A DNA stretch of 55,144 nucleotides from Acidaminococcales bacterium (lineage in GTDB: Bacteria; Bacillota; Negativicutes; Acidaminococcales; JAISLQ01): assembly GCA_031290885.1 (NCBI GenBank), contig JAISLQ010000082.1, positions 1 to 55,144 on the forward strand, written 5' to 3'. The position numbers and the translations under genes are program-made. How positions within the stretch are numbered: the first letter of the stretch is position 1; every line of letters starts with the position of its first letter. Below the pieces are notes generated by a model. The model was not told the DNA's origin, made no database searches, and saw only the letters and a program-made list of their open reading frames with translations. Shown piece by piece: positions 18,378 to 24,502 of this stretch.

Positions 18378-19589
18378 TCATTCGCACGCCTTGAAGTTAT
18401 ACACCGGGCGCACACGCGCGATAATGTCGGCGGTCGGGGCGATGTGCCTGATGATTTCGTCGATGCTTTTGTACGCCATCGGCGACTCGTCAAGCGTCCG
18501 GCTGTTCACGGACGTTGTGAAAATTCCGTTCATCTCGGCGGCGTACTCGTCCATAGACAGCGTTTTGAACGCCGCCGAGCGGCTCATCAGCCGTCCCGCG
18601 CCGTGCGGGGCTGACTGATTCCAATCGTCGTTGCCCTTGCCAACGCAGATAAGACTGCCGTCGCGCATGTTTATCGGTATCAGCAGACGCTCGCCCGCTT
18701 TTGCGGACACGGAGCCTTTGCGGAGTATCATCGCGTCCGTGTCGATGTAGTTGTGAATCGTCGTGAAGCGGCCGGCTTCGGTGAGTTTCATGCCGCGCAG
18801 GATAACCTCGGTCATCGCCCGGCGGTTAAGCACGGCGAACCGCTGAATTATCCTCATATCATGGACATAGTCGTCGAACAACGCGCCGCTGACGTAGGCA
18901 AGGTCTTTCGGTATCGATCCGATTTCGCGGTTGACTTCGTTTTTCAGCCGCTTGATTGTGTCCGCAATCTCGCGGTCGCGCCCCTCGGCTTTGAGCGCGG
19001 CGACTGTGTCGGCTATCTGCGCCTTGGAGTTGCCGCAGAGCGTCCTGTACGCTTCGTCCTGATAGTAGTCCGCGACTTCCGTGCCGATGTGCCGGCTGCC
19101 GGAGTGGACGACAAGATAAAGCTCGCCGCTATCGGCGCGGCCAACCTCAATGAAGTGGTTGCCGCCGCCGAGTGTGCCGATGCTCCGCGTTGCGCGATTG
19201 GCGTTGACCTCACGGATACAGCGCAGTTCGCCAAGATTGATTTCGCCGTTCAGCGGGTGAGGCGTGTCGCGAACTTCGCGCCCGCTCGGTATCTCGCGGC
19301 GAATGAGGTTGTCGAGATCTGCAAAATCAATCGCGCGCTCCGCAAGTTTGACCGTTTCCATACCGCAGCCGATATCCACGCCGACCATGCCCGGCACGAT
19401 TTTGTCGGTTATCGTCATTGTCGTGCCGATAGTACAGCCTTTTCCGGCGTGAACATCAGGCATTATGCGGATTTTGCAGCCCGCGAACTCGGCGCGGTCG
19501 CAGACCGCCTTGATTTGCTTAAAGGCGGCGGATTCAAGCTCGCCCGTGTAGCAGATGGCCGTGTTGTGTGTTCCGGTTACTTGCATCAT
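18378..19589 (-). CDS. rtcB: RtcB-family RNA-splicing/repair ligase
   Basis: A 403-residue RtcB, the GTP- and Mn-dependent ligase that joins RNA 2',3'-cyclic phosphate or 3'-phosphate ends to 5'-OH ends. Metal and guanylylation residues are present: VGVDIGCGME (D and C), GGGNHFIEV, VHSGSRHIG and the nucleophile histidine in PHGAGRLMSR (about residue 329). The length fits the shorter bacterial RtcB subtype rather than the about 480-residue archaeal form. GGGGAG precedes ATG 19589. The gene begins 3 bases after the stop of a YjbQ gene, so it is co-transcribed with two YjbQ paralogs; no archease gene or RtcA is nearby. Confidence 0.93.
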   Translation of the reverse strand: MMQVTGTHNTAICYTGELESAAFKQIKAVCDRAEFAGCKIRIMPDVHAGKGCTIGTTMTITDKIVPGMVGVDIGCGMETVKLAERAIDFADLDNLIRREIPSGREVRDTPHPLNGEINLGELRCIREVNANRATRSIGTLGGGNHFIEVGRADSGELYLVVHSGSRHIGTEVADYYQDEAYRTLCGNSKAQIADTVAALKAEGRDREIADTIKRLKNEVNREIGSIPKDLAYVSGALFDDYVHDMRIIQRFAVLNRRAMTEVILRGMKLTEAGRFTTIHNYIDTDAMILRKGSVSAKAGERLLIPINMRDGSLICVGKGNDDWNQSAPHGAGRLMSRSAAFKTLSMDEYAAEMNGIFTTSVNSRTLDESPMAYKSIDEIIRHIAPTADIIARVRPVYNFKACE

Positions 19590-19592
19590 AGG

Positions 19593-20009
19593 TTACTCCC
19601 CGATAATCTTCACGAGCACGCGCTTGTCGCGCATGCCGTCGAACTCGCCGTAGAAGATTTGCTCCCACGTCCCGAAGTCGAGTGTGCCGTCCGTCACGGC
19701 CACGACGACTTCGCGCCCCATCACGGAGCGTTTGAGGTGCGCATCGGCGTTGTCCTCGTAACCATTATGGTCATATTGTTTATAGGGCTTCTCCGGAGCG
19801 AGCTTTTCAAGCCATCGCTCGAAGTCATGGTGCAGGCCGCTCTCGTTGTCGTTAATGAACACGCTCGCGGTGATGTTCATCGCGTTCACAAGGCACAAGC
19901 CCTCGCGGATTCCGCTCTCGGCAAGCGCGGCTTCGACCTGCGGCGTAATATTGACGTAGGCGCGGCGCGTCTTGGTATTAAAGTGCAGCTCTTTGCGGCA
20001 TGATTTCAT
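19593..20009 (-). CDS. YjbQ/UPF0047 family protein, paralog 1
   Basis: A 138-residue protein of the YjbQ (TIGR00149) family, which forms compact trimers and has a weak thiamine-phosphate synthase activity in some members. The characteristic C-terminal [14 protein letters not shown] and the [14 protein letters not shown] stretch are clear. Where family members usually carry a histidine (HxTAS), this copy reads AMNITASVF, an asparagine. ATG 20009 has AAGGTGAT 7 bases upstream; a TTG at 20015 overlaps the previous gene's stop. It sits between the second paralog and rtcB, without gaps. Confidence 0.85.
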   Translation of the reverse strand: MKSCRKELHFNTKTRRAYVNITPQVEAALAESGIREGLCLVNAMNITASVFINDNESGLHHDFERWLEKLAPEKPYKQYDHNGYEDNADAHLKRSVMGREVVVAVTDGTLDFGTWEQIFYGEFDGMRDKRVLVKIIGE

Positions 20010-20011
20010 AA

Positions 20012-20401
20012 TCAAATCACCTTCACATAAAATTTTCGGCTTCGCGGCGGGTCAAACTCGCAAAAGTATATGCTCTGCCACGTACCCAACAAAAGTTTGC
20101 CGCCGTCAACAATCACGGTCACGCTTGAACCGATTGCGCTCGCTTTCAAGTGCGCCGCACTATTGCCCTCGGAGTGCCGGAACTCCGGTCGGTCGGGGAA
20201 AGTCTTGTCAAGCGAGAACAGCAAGTCGCGAACCACGTCCGGGTCGGCATTCTCGTTTATCGTAACGCCCGCCGTCGTGTGAGGGCAGTAAACCACGGCA
20301 GCGCCGTTCGTTACGCCGCTTTTGCTGGCCGCTTCGCGGACTTGCGCCGTGATATTGTAGAAATTCTGCTTGGGCGCGTCAAGTTTGTATTCAAACAGCA
20401 T
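20012..20401 (-). CDS. YjbQ/UPF0047 family protein, paralog 2
   Basis: A 129-residue YjbQ-family protein with the complete motif set: [28 protein letters not shown] and [14 protein letters not shown]. Unlike its downstream neighbour it keeps the histidine of the PHTTA motif. The start ATG is preceded by GCGAGGA about 10 bases upstream. It is the first gene of a tight three-gene set yjbQ-yjbQ-rtcB; a 175-base gap separates it from tag. The cellular role of the family is unsettled; linkage to RtcB suggests an RNA-related job (inference). Confidence 0.87.
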   Translation of the reverse strand: MLFEYKLDAPKQNFYNITAQVREAASKSGVTNGAAVVYCPHTTAGVTINENADPDVVRDLLFSLDKTFPDRPEFRHSEGNSAAHLKASAIGSSVTVIVDGGKLLLGTWQSIYFCEFDPPRSRKFYVKVI

Positions 20402-20576
20402 GGTTTCAAGTCCTCGCTCTCAATTTACAAAAACTGCTTGCCTTTTCGTGCATTTCAACCGCGCTAACGTCGCCGCCCGCGATTGTTCGCGTCAAAAAGC
20501 CTTTCGCCCGCCCGTTTCGCCCACAAGCGCGAACATCTTCTTGTTCGCTTGGTGCATTGTTGCCGGCGCAACCGCG
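20402..20576 (-). other. Gap between tag and the yjbQ-yjbQ-rtcB set
   Basis: No convincing gene is present. A short unassigned frame just after the tag stop reads MHQANKKMFALVGETGG before ending, which could be the debris of another gene. The region should hold the promoter of the yjbQ-yjbQ-rtcB set, but I could not pick a clear -35/-10 pair. Confidence 0.3.
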
Positions 20577-21221
20577 TCAAACGGGCAGCCCTCCTACGCT
20601 TGCGGCAGCTCGAGGCGGATGCCGATTAATCCGCGTCGCGTCACTTTGCCCGCCCCTGAATGCGCAGCTTTCGATGTGGTCGTTCACCACGCCGACAGCT
20701 TGCAGGTAGCTGTAAACAATCGTGCTCCCAACAAATTTGAAGCCCAGTTTTTTCATGTCTTTGCTGATACGGTCGGAGAGCTCCGTTTTCGCCGGAACAT
20801 CCGACATTTGCGCCCAACCGTTATCTATCGGTTTGCCGTCAACGTAGCCCCAAATGAAGTCGGAGAGCGAACCGAGTTTCAGCGTTGCCTGCGCGTTTGT
20901 TACGGCAGAGCGGATTTTCAGCCGATTACGGACAATCCCCTGATTGGCAAGCAATTGCGCGATTTTAGCCTCGTCATAGGCGGCGATTTTGGCGATGTCC
21001 CAATCGTCAAAGGCGGCGCGGTAGTTCTCGCGCTTGTGGAGAATCGTTGCCCACGACAGCCCGGCTTGCGCTCCTTCCAAGGTCAGCATTTCAAACAGCT
21101 TTCGCTCATCGCGGCAGGGCTTGCCCCATTCGTTGTCGTGATAATCACGCATTTGCGGGTCGCTGTCCTTGCCGCTTGCCCAAGTGTCGCCCCAAGAGCA
21201 ACGGATTTTATTGTCGGACAT
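20577..21221 (-). CDS. tag: DNA-3-methyladenine glycosylase I
   Basis: A 214-residue TAG glycosylase that removes 3-methyladenine from alkylated DNA. Family marks are RCSWG near the N-terminus, MRDYHDNEWGKP, GLSWATIL, the FVGSTIVYSYLQAVGVVNDH helix, and the zinc-snap residues Cys (RCSW), His (DYHD), and the C-terminal His/Cys of NDHIESCAFR. About 23 residues after that motif are not typical and may be a read-through extension. AGGAGAT lies before ATG 21221. It begins 9 bases after a fossil reading frame, so it survives inside a decayed region. Confidence 0.92.
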   Translation of the reverse strand: MSDNKIRCSWGDTWASGKDSDPQMRDYHDNEWGKPCRDERKLFEMLTLEGAQAGLSWATILHKRENYRAAFDDWDIAKIAAYDEAKIAQLLANQGIVRNRLKIRSAVTNAQATLKLGSLSDFIWGYVDGKPIDNGWAQMSDVPAKTELSDRISKDMKKLGFKFVGSTIVYSYLQAVGVVNDHIESCAFRGGQSDATRINRHPPRAAASVGGLPV

Positions 21222-21229
21222 ATTATCTC

Positions 21230-21367
21230 CTATCTGCGAACTTGCGCATCTTCATTTGTTCCATGTTCGGGTTGGGCATCAACACGCGTTCCCGGATTGC
21301 GGCGTGCGCGCGGCTCGACGGCGGGTTCGTCGCCCTTGCCGATCCAAGTGAGTTCCAGTTTTTGCAT
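21230..21367 (-). pseudogene. Fossil of a type III-like DNA methyltransferase (Mod) N-terminus
   Basis: ATG 21367, with GAGGAGG 10 bases upstream, opens a 45-residue frame that begins MQKLELTWIGKGDEPAVEPR. This matches the usual start of type III/ISP-like site-specific methyltransferases (LxLTWIGKxxxPxLEPRILLE). After EPR the similarity stops; the rest reads Arg/Asn/Pro-rich sequence. A different frame of the same bases ends VLMPNPNMEQMKMRKFADRR just before tag, probably the C-terminus of another lost gene joined by deletion. No SAM-binding or DPPY motif remains, so it is non-functional. Confidence 0.5.
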
Positions 21368-21435
21368 TTATGCGCGTCCTCCTCAATTTATCGCAAACGC
21401 GATGGTCATGACGTGTTCCGTACGGCTCGCGCCGT

Positions 21436-21859
21436 TCATTCTGGCTTTGCTCGCGCCCTGCGGCGGGCGTTCTCCGCTTCTATTTCGTCCTCACGGTCAT
21501 ATATCTCGCGTTTCATTTTCTTTTCCCTTGCCTTGAGAGCGTTAATCCCCCCCCCGCATAGCCACCCTATCGGCGAGCGCGAAGGAACGCCTCGCCGCGT
21601 TCCTCGGCGTCTTTCCACCGCGCATTGTATGTTTTGCCTTTGTAGGCAAAGCGCGCGGCGTCAAGCTCGGCAACGTCCGGCGAACCCCATGCGGCAAAGA
21701 AGTTAGAGAGCCAACGGCCAAACCGGTCAAGGCCGGCGCGTGTCCGTTCGTCGCACGTTTTAAGCAGCGCCGCCACTTCAGCGTCAAAGTTTTCGAGAAT
21801 TGACTGCGCAGAATCTGCTCCGCAAAGTAGCGCGCTTGATGCGGCGTGTATCTTTTCAT
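21436..21859 (-). pseudogene. Fossil of an SNF2-type helicase of a restriction/defence cluster
   Basis: Three fragments in different frames appear to come from one large helicase gene. From ATG 21859: MKRYTPHQARYFAEQIL, the usual N-terminus of SNF2-like helicases that accompany methylase genes. Then LDRFGRWLSNFFAAWG and YNARWKDAEERGEAF (21567-about 21800). Then KMKREIYDREDEIEAENARR (ending 21436), resembling the C-terminal coiled-coil. A run of nine G/C bases at 21550-21558 lies at one break. Large deletions between the pieces remove every helicase motif. Order relative to the Mod fossil fits known helicase-methylase clusters. Confidence 0.45.
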
Positions 21860-21871
21860 GTTCTGCTTCAC

Positions 21872-22078
21872 CTATGTTTTTGCGTCGTTCCTGCCGTCTG
21901 CGGACATCTCCATGATGTCTTGATCTTCCGGGACGCCCACACCGCAAATCGTGGACGCAAAGATGCGGCTCGCCGCCCAAAGACTGCGCGAAACAAGGCG
22001 CGTACCGCCGCTCCCGCCCGTTGCCGCAATCAGTTTTGAGTGCAACGCGATTATTTCGCGGGCGGTCAGAATGATCAT
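21872..22078 (-). pseudogene. Truncated Doc-type toxin (death-on-curing, Fic fold) remnant
   Basis: The frame opens with MIILTAREIIALHSKLIAAT and GGSGG, the normal start of Doc toxins (MIILTxEEIIxLHxKLIxxTGGSxGLRDRGLLESA), then diverges and ends after 68 residues. The Fic motif HxFxxGNKR required for kinase/AMPylase activity is absent. The ATG overlaps the phd stop (ATGA), preserving the usual coupling. The gene is therefore a dead toxin behind a living antitoxin. A short helicase fossil starts 13 bases after its stop. Confidence 0.7.
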
Positions 22079-22317
22079 TGCGCGAGTTTGTTTAAGGCTT
22101 CGAGATTTTCGGCAATGACATGATCAACTGTCGCGCCGATAAATTTTTGACGCGCGGCTTGGATTTCATCATATTCCGAAAATCGCAAAACCATATAACG
22201 CGGCGTGTTATTTTTTAGAATTACGGCCATGCCGCTCTCGTCAACAAGCCGCACGACTTTGGAAAAGTTTTGATTGGCTTCGGTCATTGGCACAAGCAGA
22301 TTTGTGTCAAGCGTCAT
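22075..22317 (-). CDS. Phd/YefM-family antitoxin
   Basis: An 80-residue antitoxin. The N-terminal DNA-binding fold is clear: LVPMTEANQNFSKVVRLVDE followed by AVILKNNTPRYMVLRFSEYD, the hallmarks of Phd proteins. The C-terminal third (QKFIGATVDHVIAENLEALN) would bind the toxin. ATG 22317 is chosen because GGGGTGG lies 5-6 bases before it; a GTG at 22326 is weaker. It has its own promoter at 22383-22411 and normally represses it. The cognate Doc downstream is broken, so this is an orphan antitoxin. Confidence 0.87.
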   Translation of the reverse strand: MTLDTNLLVPMTEANQNFSKVVRLVDESGMAVILKNNTPRYMVLRFSEYDEIQAARQKFIGATVDHVIAENLEALNKLAQ

Positions 22318-22382
22318 AAAGGCCACCCCACTCTGTGAAATTATTACGGATGTCAGCCGCGATTCGGTTTTTGGCCAATATT

Positions 22383-22411
22383 ATTATACTCCAAACATAG
22401 GATTAAACCAA
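22383..22411 (-). promoter_or_regulatory. Promoter of phd
   Basis: On the minus strand TTGGTT (22411-22406) and TATAAT (22388-22383) are separated by exactly 17 bases, about 65 bases before the phd start. This is one of the best promoter matches in the window and supports the view that the antitoxin is still expressed. Confidence 0.6.
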
Positions 22412-22439
22412 CCTATATTTTGGCAAGGAGCGTATCGCG

Positions 22440-22610
22440 CTGGCCACCCGCCACCTGAGCATCAAAATCATCAGCCGGGGCAAAGGCAAGCCCGCCGTGG
22501 CCGCCGCCGCGCAAATGGAGCGCAAAGGCGTCCGCGCCGAGCGTTGCGATCGTTTCGGAAATCGGCGTGGATATGTCCGTATTCCAAACTTTCGTCCTCG
22601 AAAAGATTTT
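22440..22610 (+). pseudogene. Fossil of a MobA/MobL relaxase N-terminus
   Basis: Reading from CTG 22440, about 9 bases after AAGGAG, the frame gives LATRHLSIKIISRGKGKPAV followed by AAAAQ. This is the conserved start of MobA/MobL conjugative relaxases (MAxYHLSxKIISRGKGxSAVAAAAYRSG), with the ATG changed to CTG and the catalytic tyrosine/RSG part lost. The downstream sequence does not resemble a relaxase. In another frame bases 22540-22580 read SEIGVDMSVF, slightly like IS110 transposases, but this is too short to call. The fragment shows that a mobilizable element once inserted here. Confidence 0.55.
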
Positions 22611-22650
22611 ATAATTTTCCGCTTCACGTTTACAAATGGCCTGCCTGCCC

Positions 22651-22679
22651 TTGACTTCGCGTCTTTGGCATACTATGAT
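22651..22679 (+). promoter_or_regulatory. Promoter of the ECF S-component gene
   Basis: TTGACT (22651-22656) and TATGAT (22674-22679) with a 17-base spacer. Transcription would start near 22686, leaving a leader of about 230 bases before the coding sequence. Confidence 0.55.
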
Positions 22680-22755
22680 AAAAATGTTGAATTTGCCGGC
22701 TTTACAACAAAAATGGGGCGCATTGCCAAGCGGACGGCAAAAAAATGGCTGCCTC

Positions 22756-22820
22756 GACTGCCGGAACAAGCCCCGTTGCATAACGGCGCGGCTTCCAAGC
22801 CGAAGGCGGGGCGCGCAGTC
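22756..22820 (+). ncRNA. Candidate structured leader RNA before the ECF S-component gene
   Basis: Inside the 230-base leader, nested complementary segments occur: GACTGC (22756-22761) with GCAGTC (22815-22820); GCCCCG (22770-22775) with CGGGGC (22807-22812); an inner stem CGGC...GCCG (22789-22802 region). A competing hairpin CCGTT-GCAT-AACGG (22773-22786) would break the second helix, a switch-like arrangement. S-component genes are often controlled by vitamin riboswitches. I do not recognise a known class (no TPP, FMN, cobalamin, THF or preQ1 consensus found by eye), so this is only a candidate. Confidence 0.35.
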
Positions 22821-22919
22821 CGTTGCCGCAAAAAATCTTTGGATTTTTGAAAAAACAAGGGGTACAAATATTTCAGGCCGTATGGACAAGTTCCGAAACA
22901 TGGAAAGGATGCTCGGAAA

Positions 22920-23477
22920 ATGATTTATTGGACGACGCGGAAAATGACGATAGCCGCCCTGCTCACCGCCATTGGGATCGCCATCCCGGTTTTTTCGCCG
23001 CTGCGCATTGTCCTTGAGCCGGCCTCTTTCACATTGGCCAGCCATGTGGCCATATTCATTGCCATGATGATCTCCCCCGGCATCGCGGCCGCCGTAACGG
23101 CCGGCACGACGCTGGGCTTTTTCCTCACCTTTCCGCCCGTGATTGCGCTTCGCGCCGCCAGCCACATAGTTTTCGCCATCGTCGGCGGCATATACCTCAA
23201 CCGCCGGCCCGAAACGCTGTCTTTTGCCATAAAAGCGCGCGTTTTCTCTTTTTTGCTCGGCGTCCTGCACGCGGTTTGCGAAGTCGCGGTCGTCGGCGCT
23301 TTTTATTTCAGCGGCGGCGCGGGCAGCGGTTATTACGCCCAAGGATTCGTACATTCCGTCCTGCTGCTGGTGGGCGTGGGTTCGCTTGTCCACAGCATGT
23401 TTGATTTCGAGATCGCCCTGGCGCTGTATAAAATTTTGCGCAGTCAAAAAGGGCCCGCCGCGTTGCGGGACAAATAG
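22920..23477 (+). CDS. ECF transporter S component (substrate unknown)
   Basis: A 185-residue integral membrane protein with about six helices, resembling substrate-capture (S) subunits of energy-coupling-factor vitamin transporters. Features are the N-terminal KMTIAALLTAIGIAIPV, the SHVAIFIAMMISPGIAAAV segment and ALRAASHIVFAIVGG; the A-rich first helix is where S components touch the EcfT subunit. No EcfA/EcfT genes are in view, so it must share a module encoded elsewhere. ATG 22920 follows AAAGGAT. Folate, riboflavin, niacin or queuosine precursor are all possible; the sequence alone does not decide. Confidence 0.75.
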   Translation: MIYWTTRKMTIAALLTAIGIAIPVFSPLRIVLEPASFTLASHVAIFIAMMISPGIAAAVTAGTTLGFFLTFPPVIALRAASHIVFAIVGGIYLNRRPETLSFAIKARVFSFLLGVLHAVCEVAVVGAFYFSGGAGSGYYAQGFVHSVLLLVGVGSLVHSMFDFEIALALYKILRSQKGPAALRDK

Positions 23478-23532
23478 CGCCGCCTCATGGCCCGGCGCGG
23501 CGACATTCGCGCCCGGGGAACTTTCGCGTTGA

Positions 23533-23579
23533 TTGAAAATATTCGGAACATGATATACAATGATGTTAGTATTGTATAT
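23533..23579 (+). promoter_or_regulatory. pduL promoter with overlapping 9-9-9 palindromic operator
   Basis: TTGAAA (23533-23538) and TACAAT (23556-23561) are 17 bases apart. The -10 box lies inside a perfect inverted repeat: ATATACAAT (23553-23561), 9 bases, ATTGTATAT (23571-23579). A dimeric repressor bound there would block the promoter. The regulator is not identified in this window. Confidence 0.6.
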
Positions 23580-23625
23580 TTTTATTTTTGCCTGTTGCGG
23601 GCAAAATTTTGCGAGGGGGGGCTTT

Positions 23626-24198
23626 GTGGTGCGTATGATCAAATTGGGCGTGTCCGCGCGCCATATTCATTTGGACCGCGGGGCAATGGATGTCCTTTTC
23701 GGCACGGGCAGCCAGTTACGCAAAATAAAGGATCTTGGGCAGCCGGGGGAATTTACCAGCGAAGAAAAGGTCGATTTGGTTTCCGATAAAGCGACGCTGC
23801 GCGGACTGCGGGTCATCGGGCCGCTGCGCAAACAGACGCAGATCGAGCTGGCGATGGCGGACGCCCGCGCGTTGGGGCTGAACCCGCCGCTCAGGGATTC
23901 CGGCAATCTGAAAGGCTCGGCGGGGATAAAGATTATAGGGCCCAAGGGCGAACTGTCCATCACGGAAGGCGTGATCGTCGCGGAGCGGCACATACATCTT
24001 GATCTGCCGACTGCGGCGGCTTTCGGGCTGAAAGACGGGGAGCGCGTCCGCATAAGGGTTTCCGGCGCGCGCCCGGTTGTTTTTGAGGCGGTGCTGGTGC
24101 GCGTCAAGGCAAACTACGCCCCGGAATTTCATATTGACACGGACGAGGGCAATGCCTGTTTTGCCAAAAACGGCGACATGGTCGAAATACTCGGCTGA
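23626..24198 (+). CDS. pduL: PduL-type phosphate propanoyltransferase/phosphotransacetylase
   Basis: A 190-residue PduL protein, which interconverts acyl-CoA and acyl-phosphate (acetyl or propanoyl). Both histidine-rich zinc motifs are present: SARHIHLDR near the N-terminus and AERHIHLDLPTAAAFGL in the second half, as is GLRVIGPLRKQTQIEL. No microcompartment shell genes or targeting peptide are visible, so it is likely a free housekeeping phosphotransacetylase. GTG 23626 is preceded by AGGGGGG at 5 bases; ATG 23635 is a less well-placed alternative. It has its own promoter and operator. Confidence 0.9.
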   Translation: MVRMIKLGVSARHIHLDRGAMDVLFGTGSQLRKIKDLGQPGEFTSEEKVDLVSDKATLRGLRVIGPLRKQTQIELAMADARALGLNPPLRDSGNLKGSAGIKIIGPKGELSITEGVIVAERHIHLDLPTAAAFGLKDGERVRIRVSGARPVVFEAVLVRVKANYAPEFHIDTDEGNACFAKNGDMVEILG

Positions 24199-24502
24199 TA
24201 CACGGCGCGGCCGCGCCCGGATAGCAGGAGGGGCTCGCCGCCGCTATCCCCAACGGCTGTTTTTCCGCCGCAAACCGGCTGCCCGGCCGCTTCCCGCTTG
24301 GCTGCGCGAAAAGGCGCCAGTTTTTTGCTATGCGCCTATAGCGCCGCTTCCCGGTTAAAACACATAAGATTTGCGGTTTGCTTTGCCGCCCTGCGAAACG
24401 CAAAACACAGACGGATCCATGGATTCGGCGATGGTTTGCGGCCAAGCGGCAGGGCAAAGGAACCGTAGTTTTGGCCGCGGAACAGCATAAAGGATAAAGT
24501 CT
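24199..24502. other. Intergenic region without recognised gene
   Basis: About 300 bases between pduL and the MATE gene. I see GC-rich sequence with no sustained coding frame that resembles a protein and no strong hairpin with a T-tract. It presumably contains the MATE promoter, but no convincing boxes were found. AAAGGA lies before the MATE start. Confidence 0.4.

Noticed and set aside
18753-20003. 416-residue open frame on the plus strand opposite rtcB/yjbQ
   Set aside because: It is fully antisense to well-supported genes, has no ribosome binding site and shows no family motif. High GC keeps the opposite frame open.
22540-22600. IS110-like phrase SEIGVDMSVF
   Set aside because: Ten residues only, with no neighbouring transposase sequence; kept as a remark but not called.
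22413-23642. 409-residue minus-strand frame opposite the ECF gene
   Set aside because: Covers promoter, leader and coding sequence of the ECF gene on the other strand with no protein resemblance.
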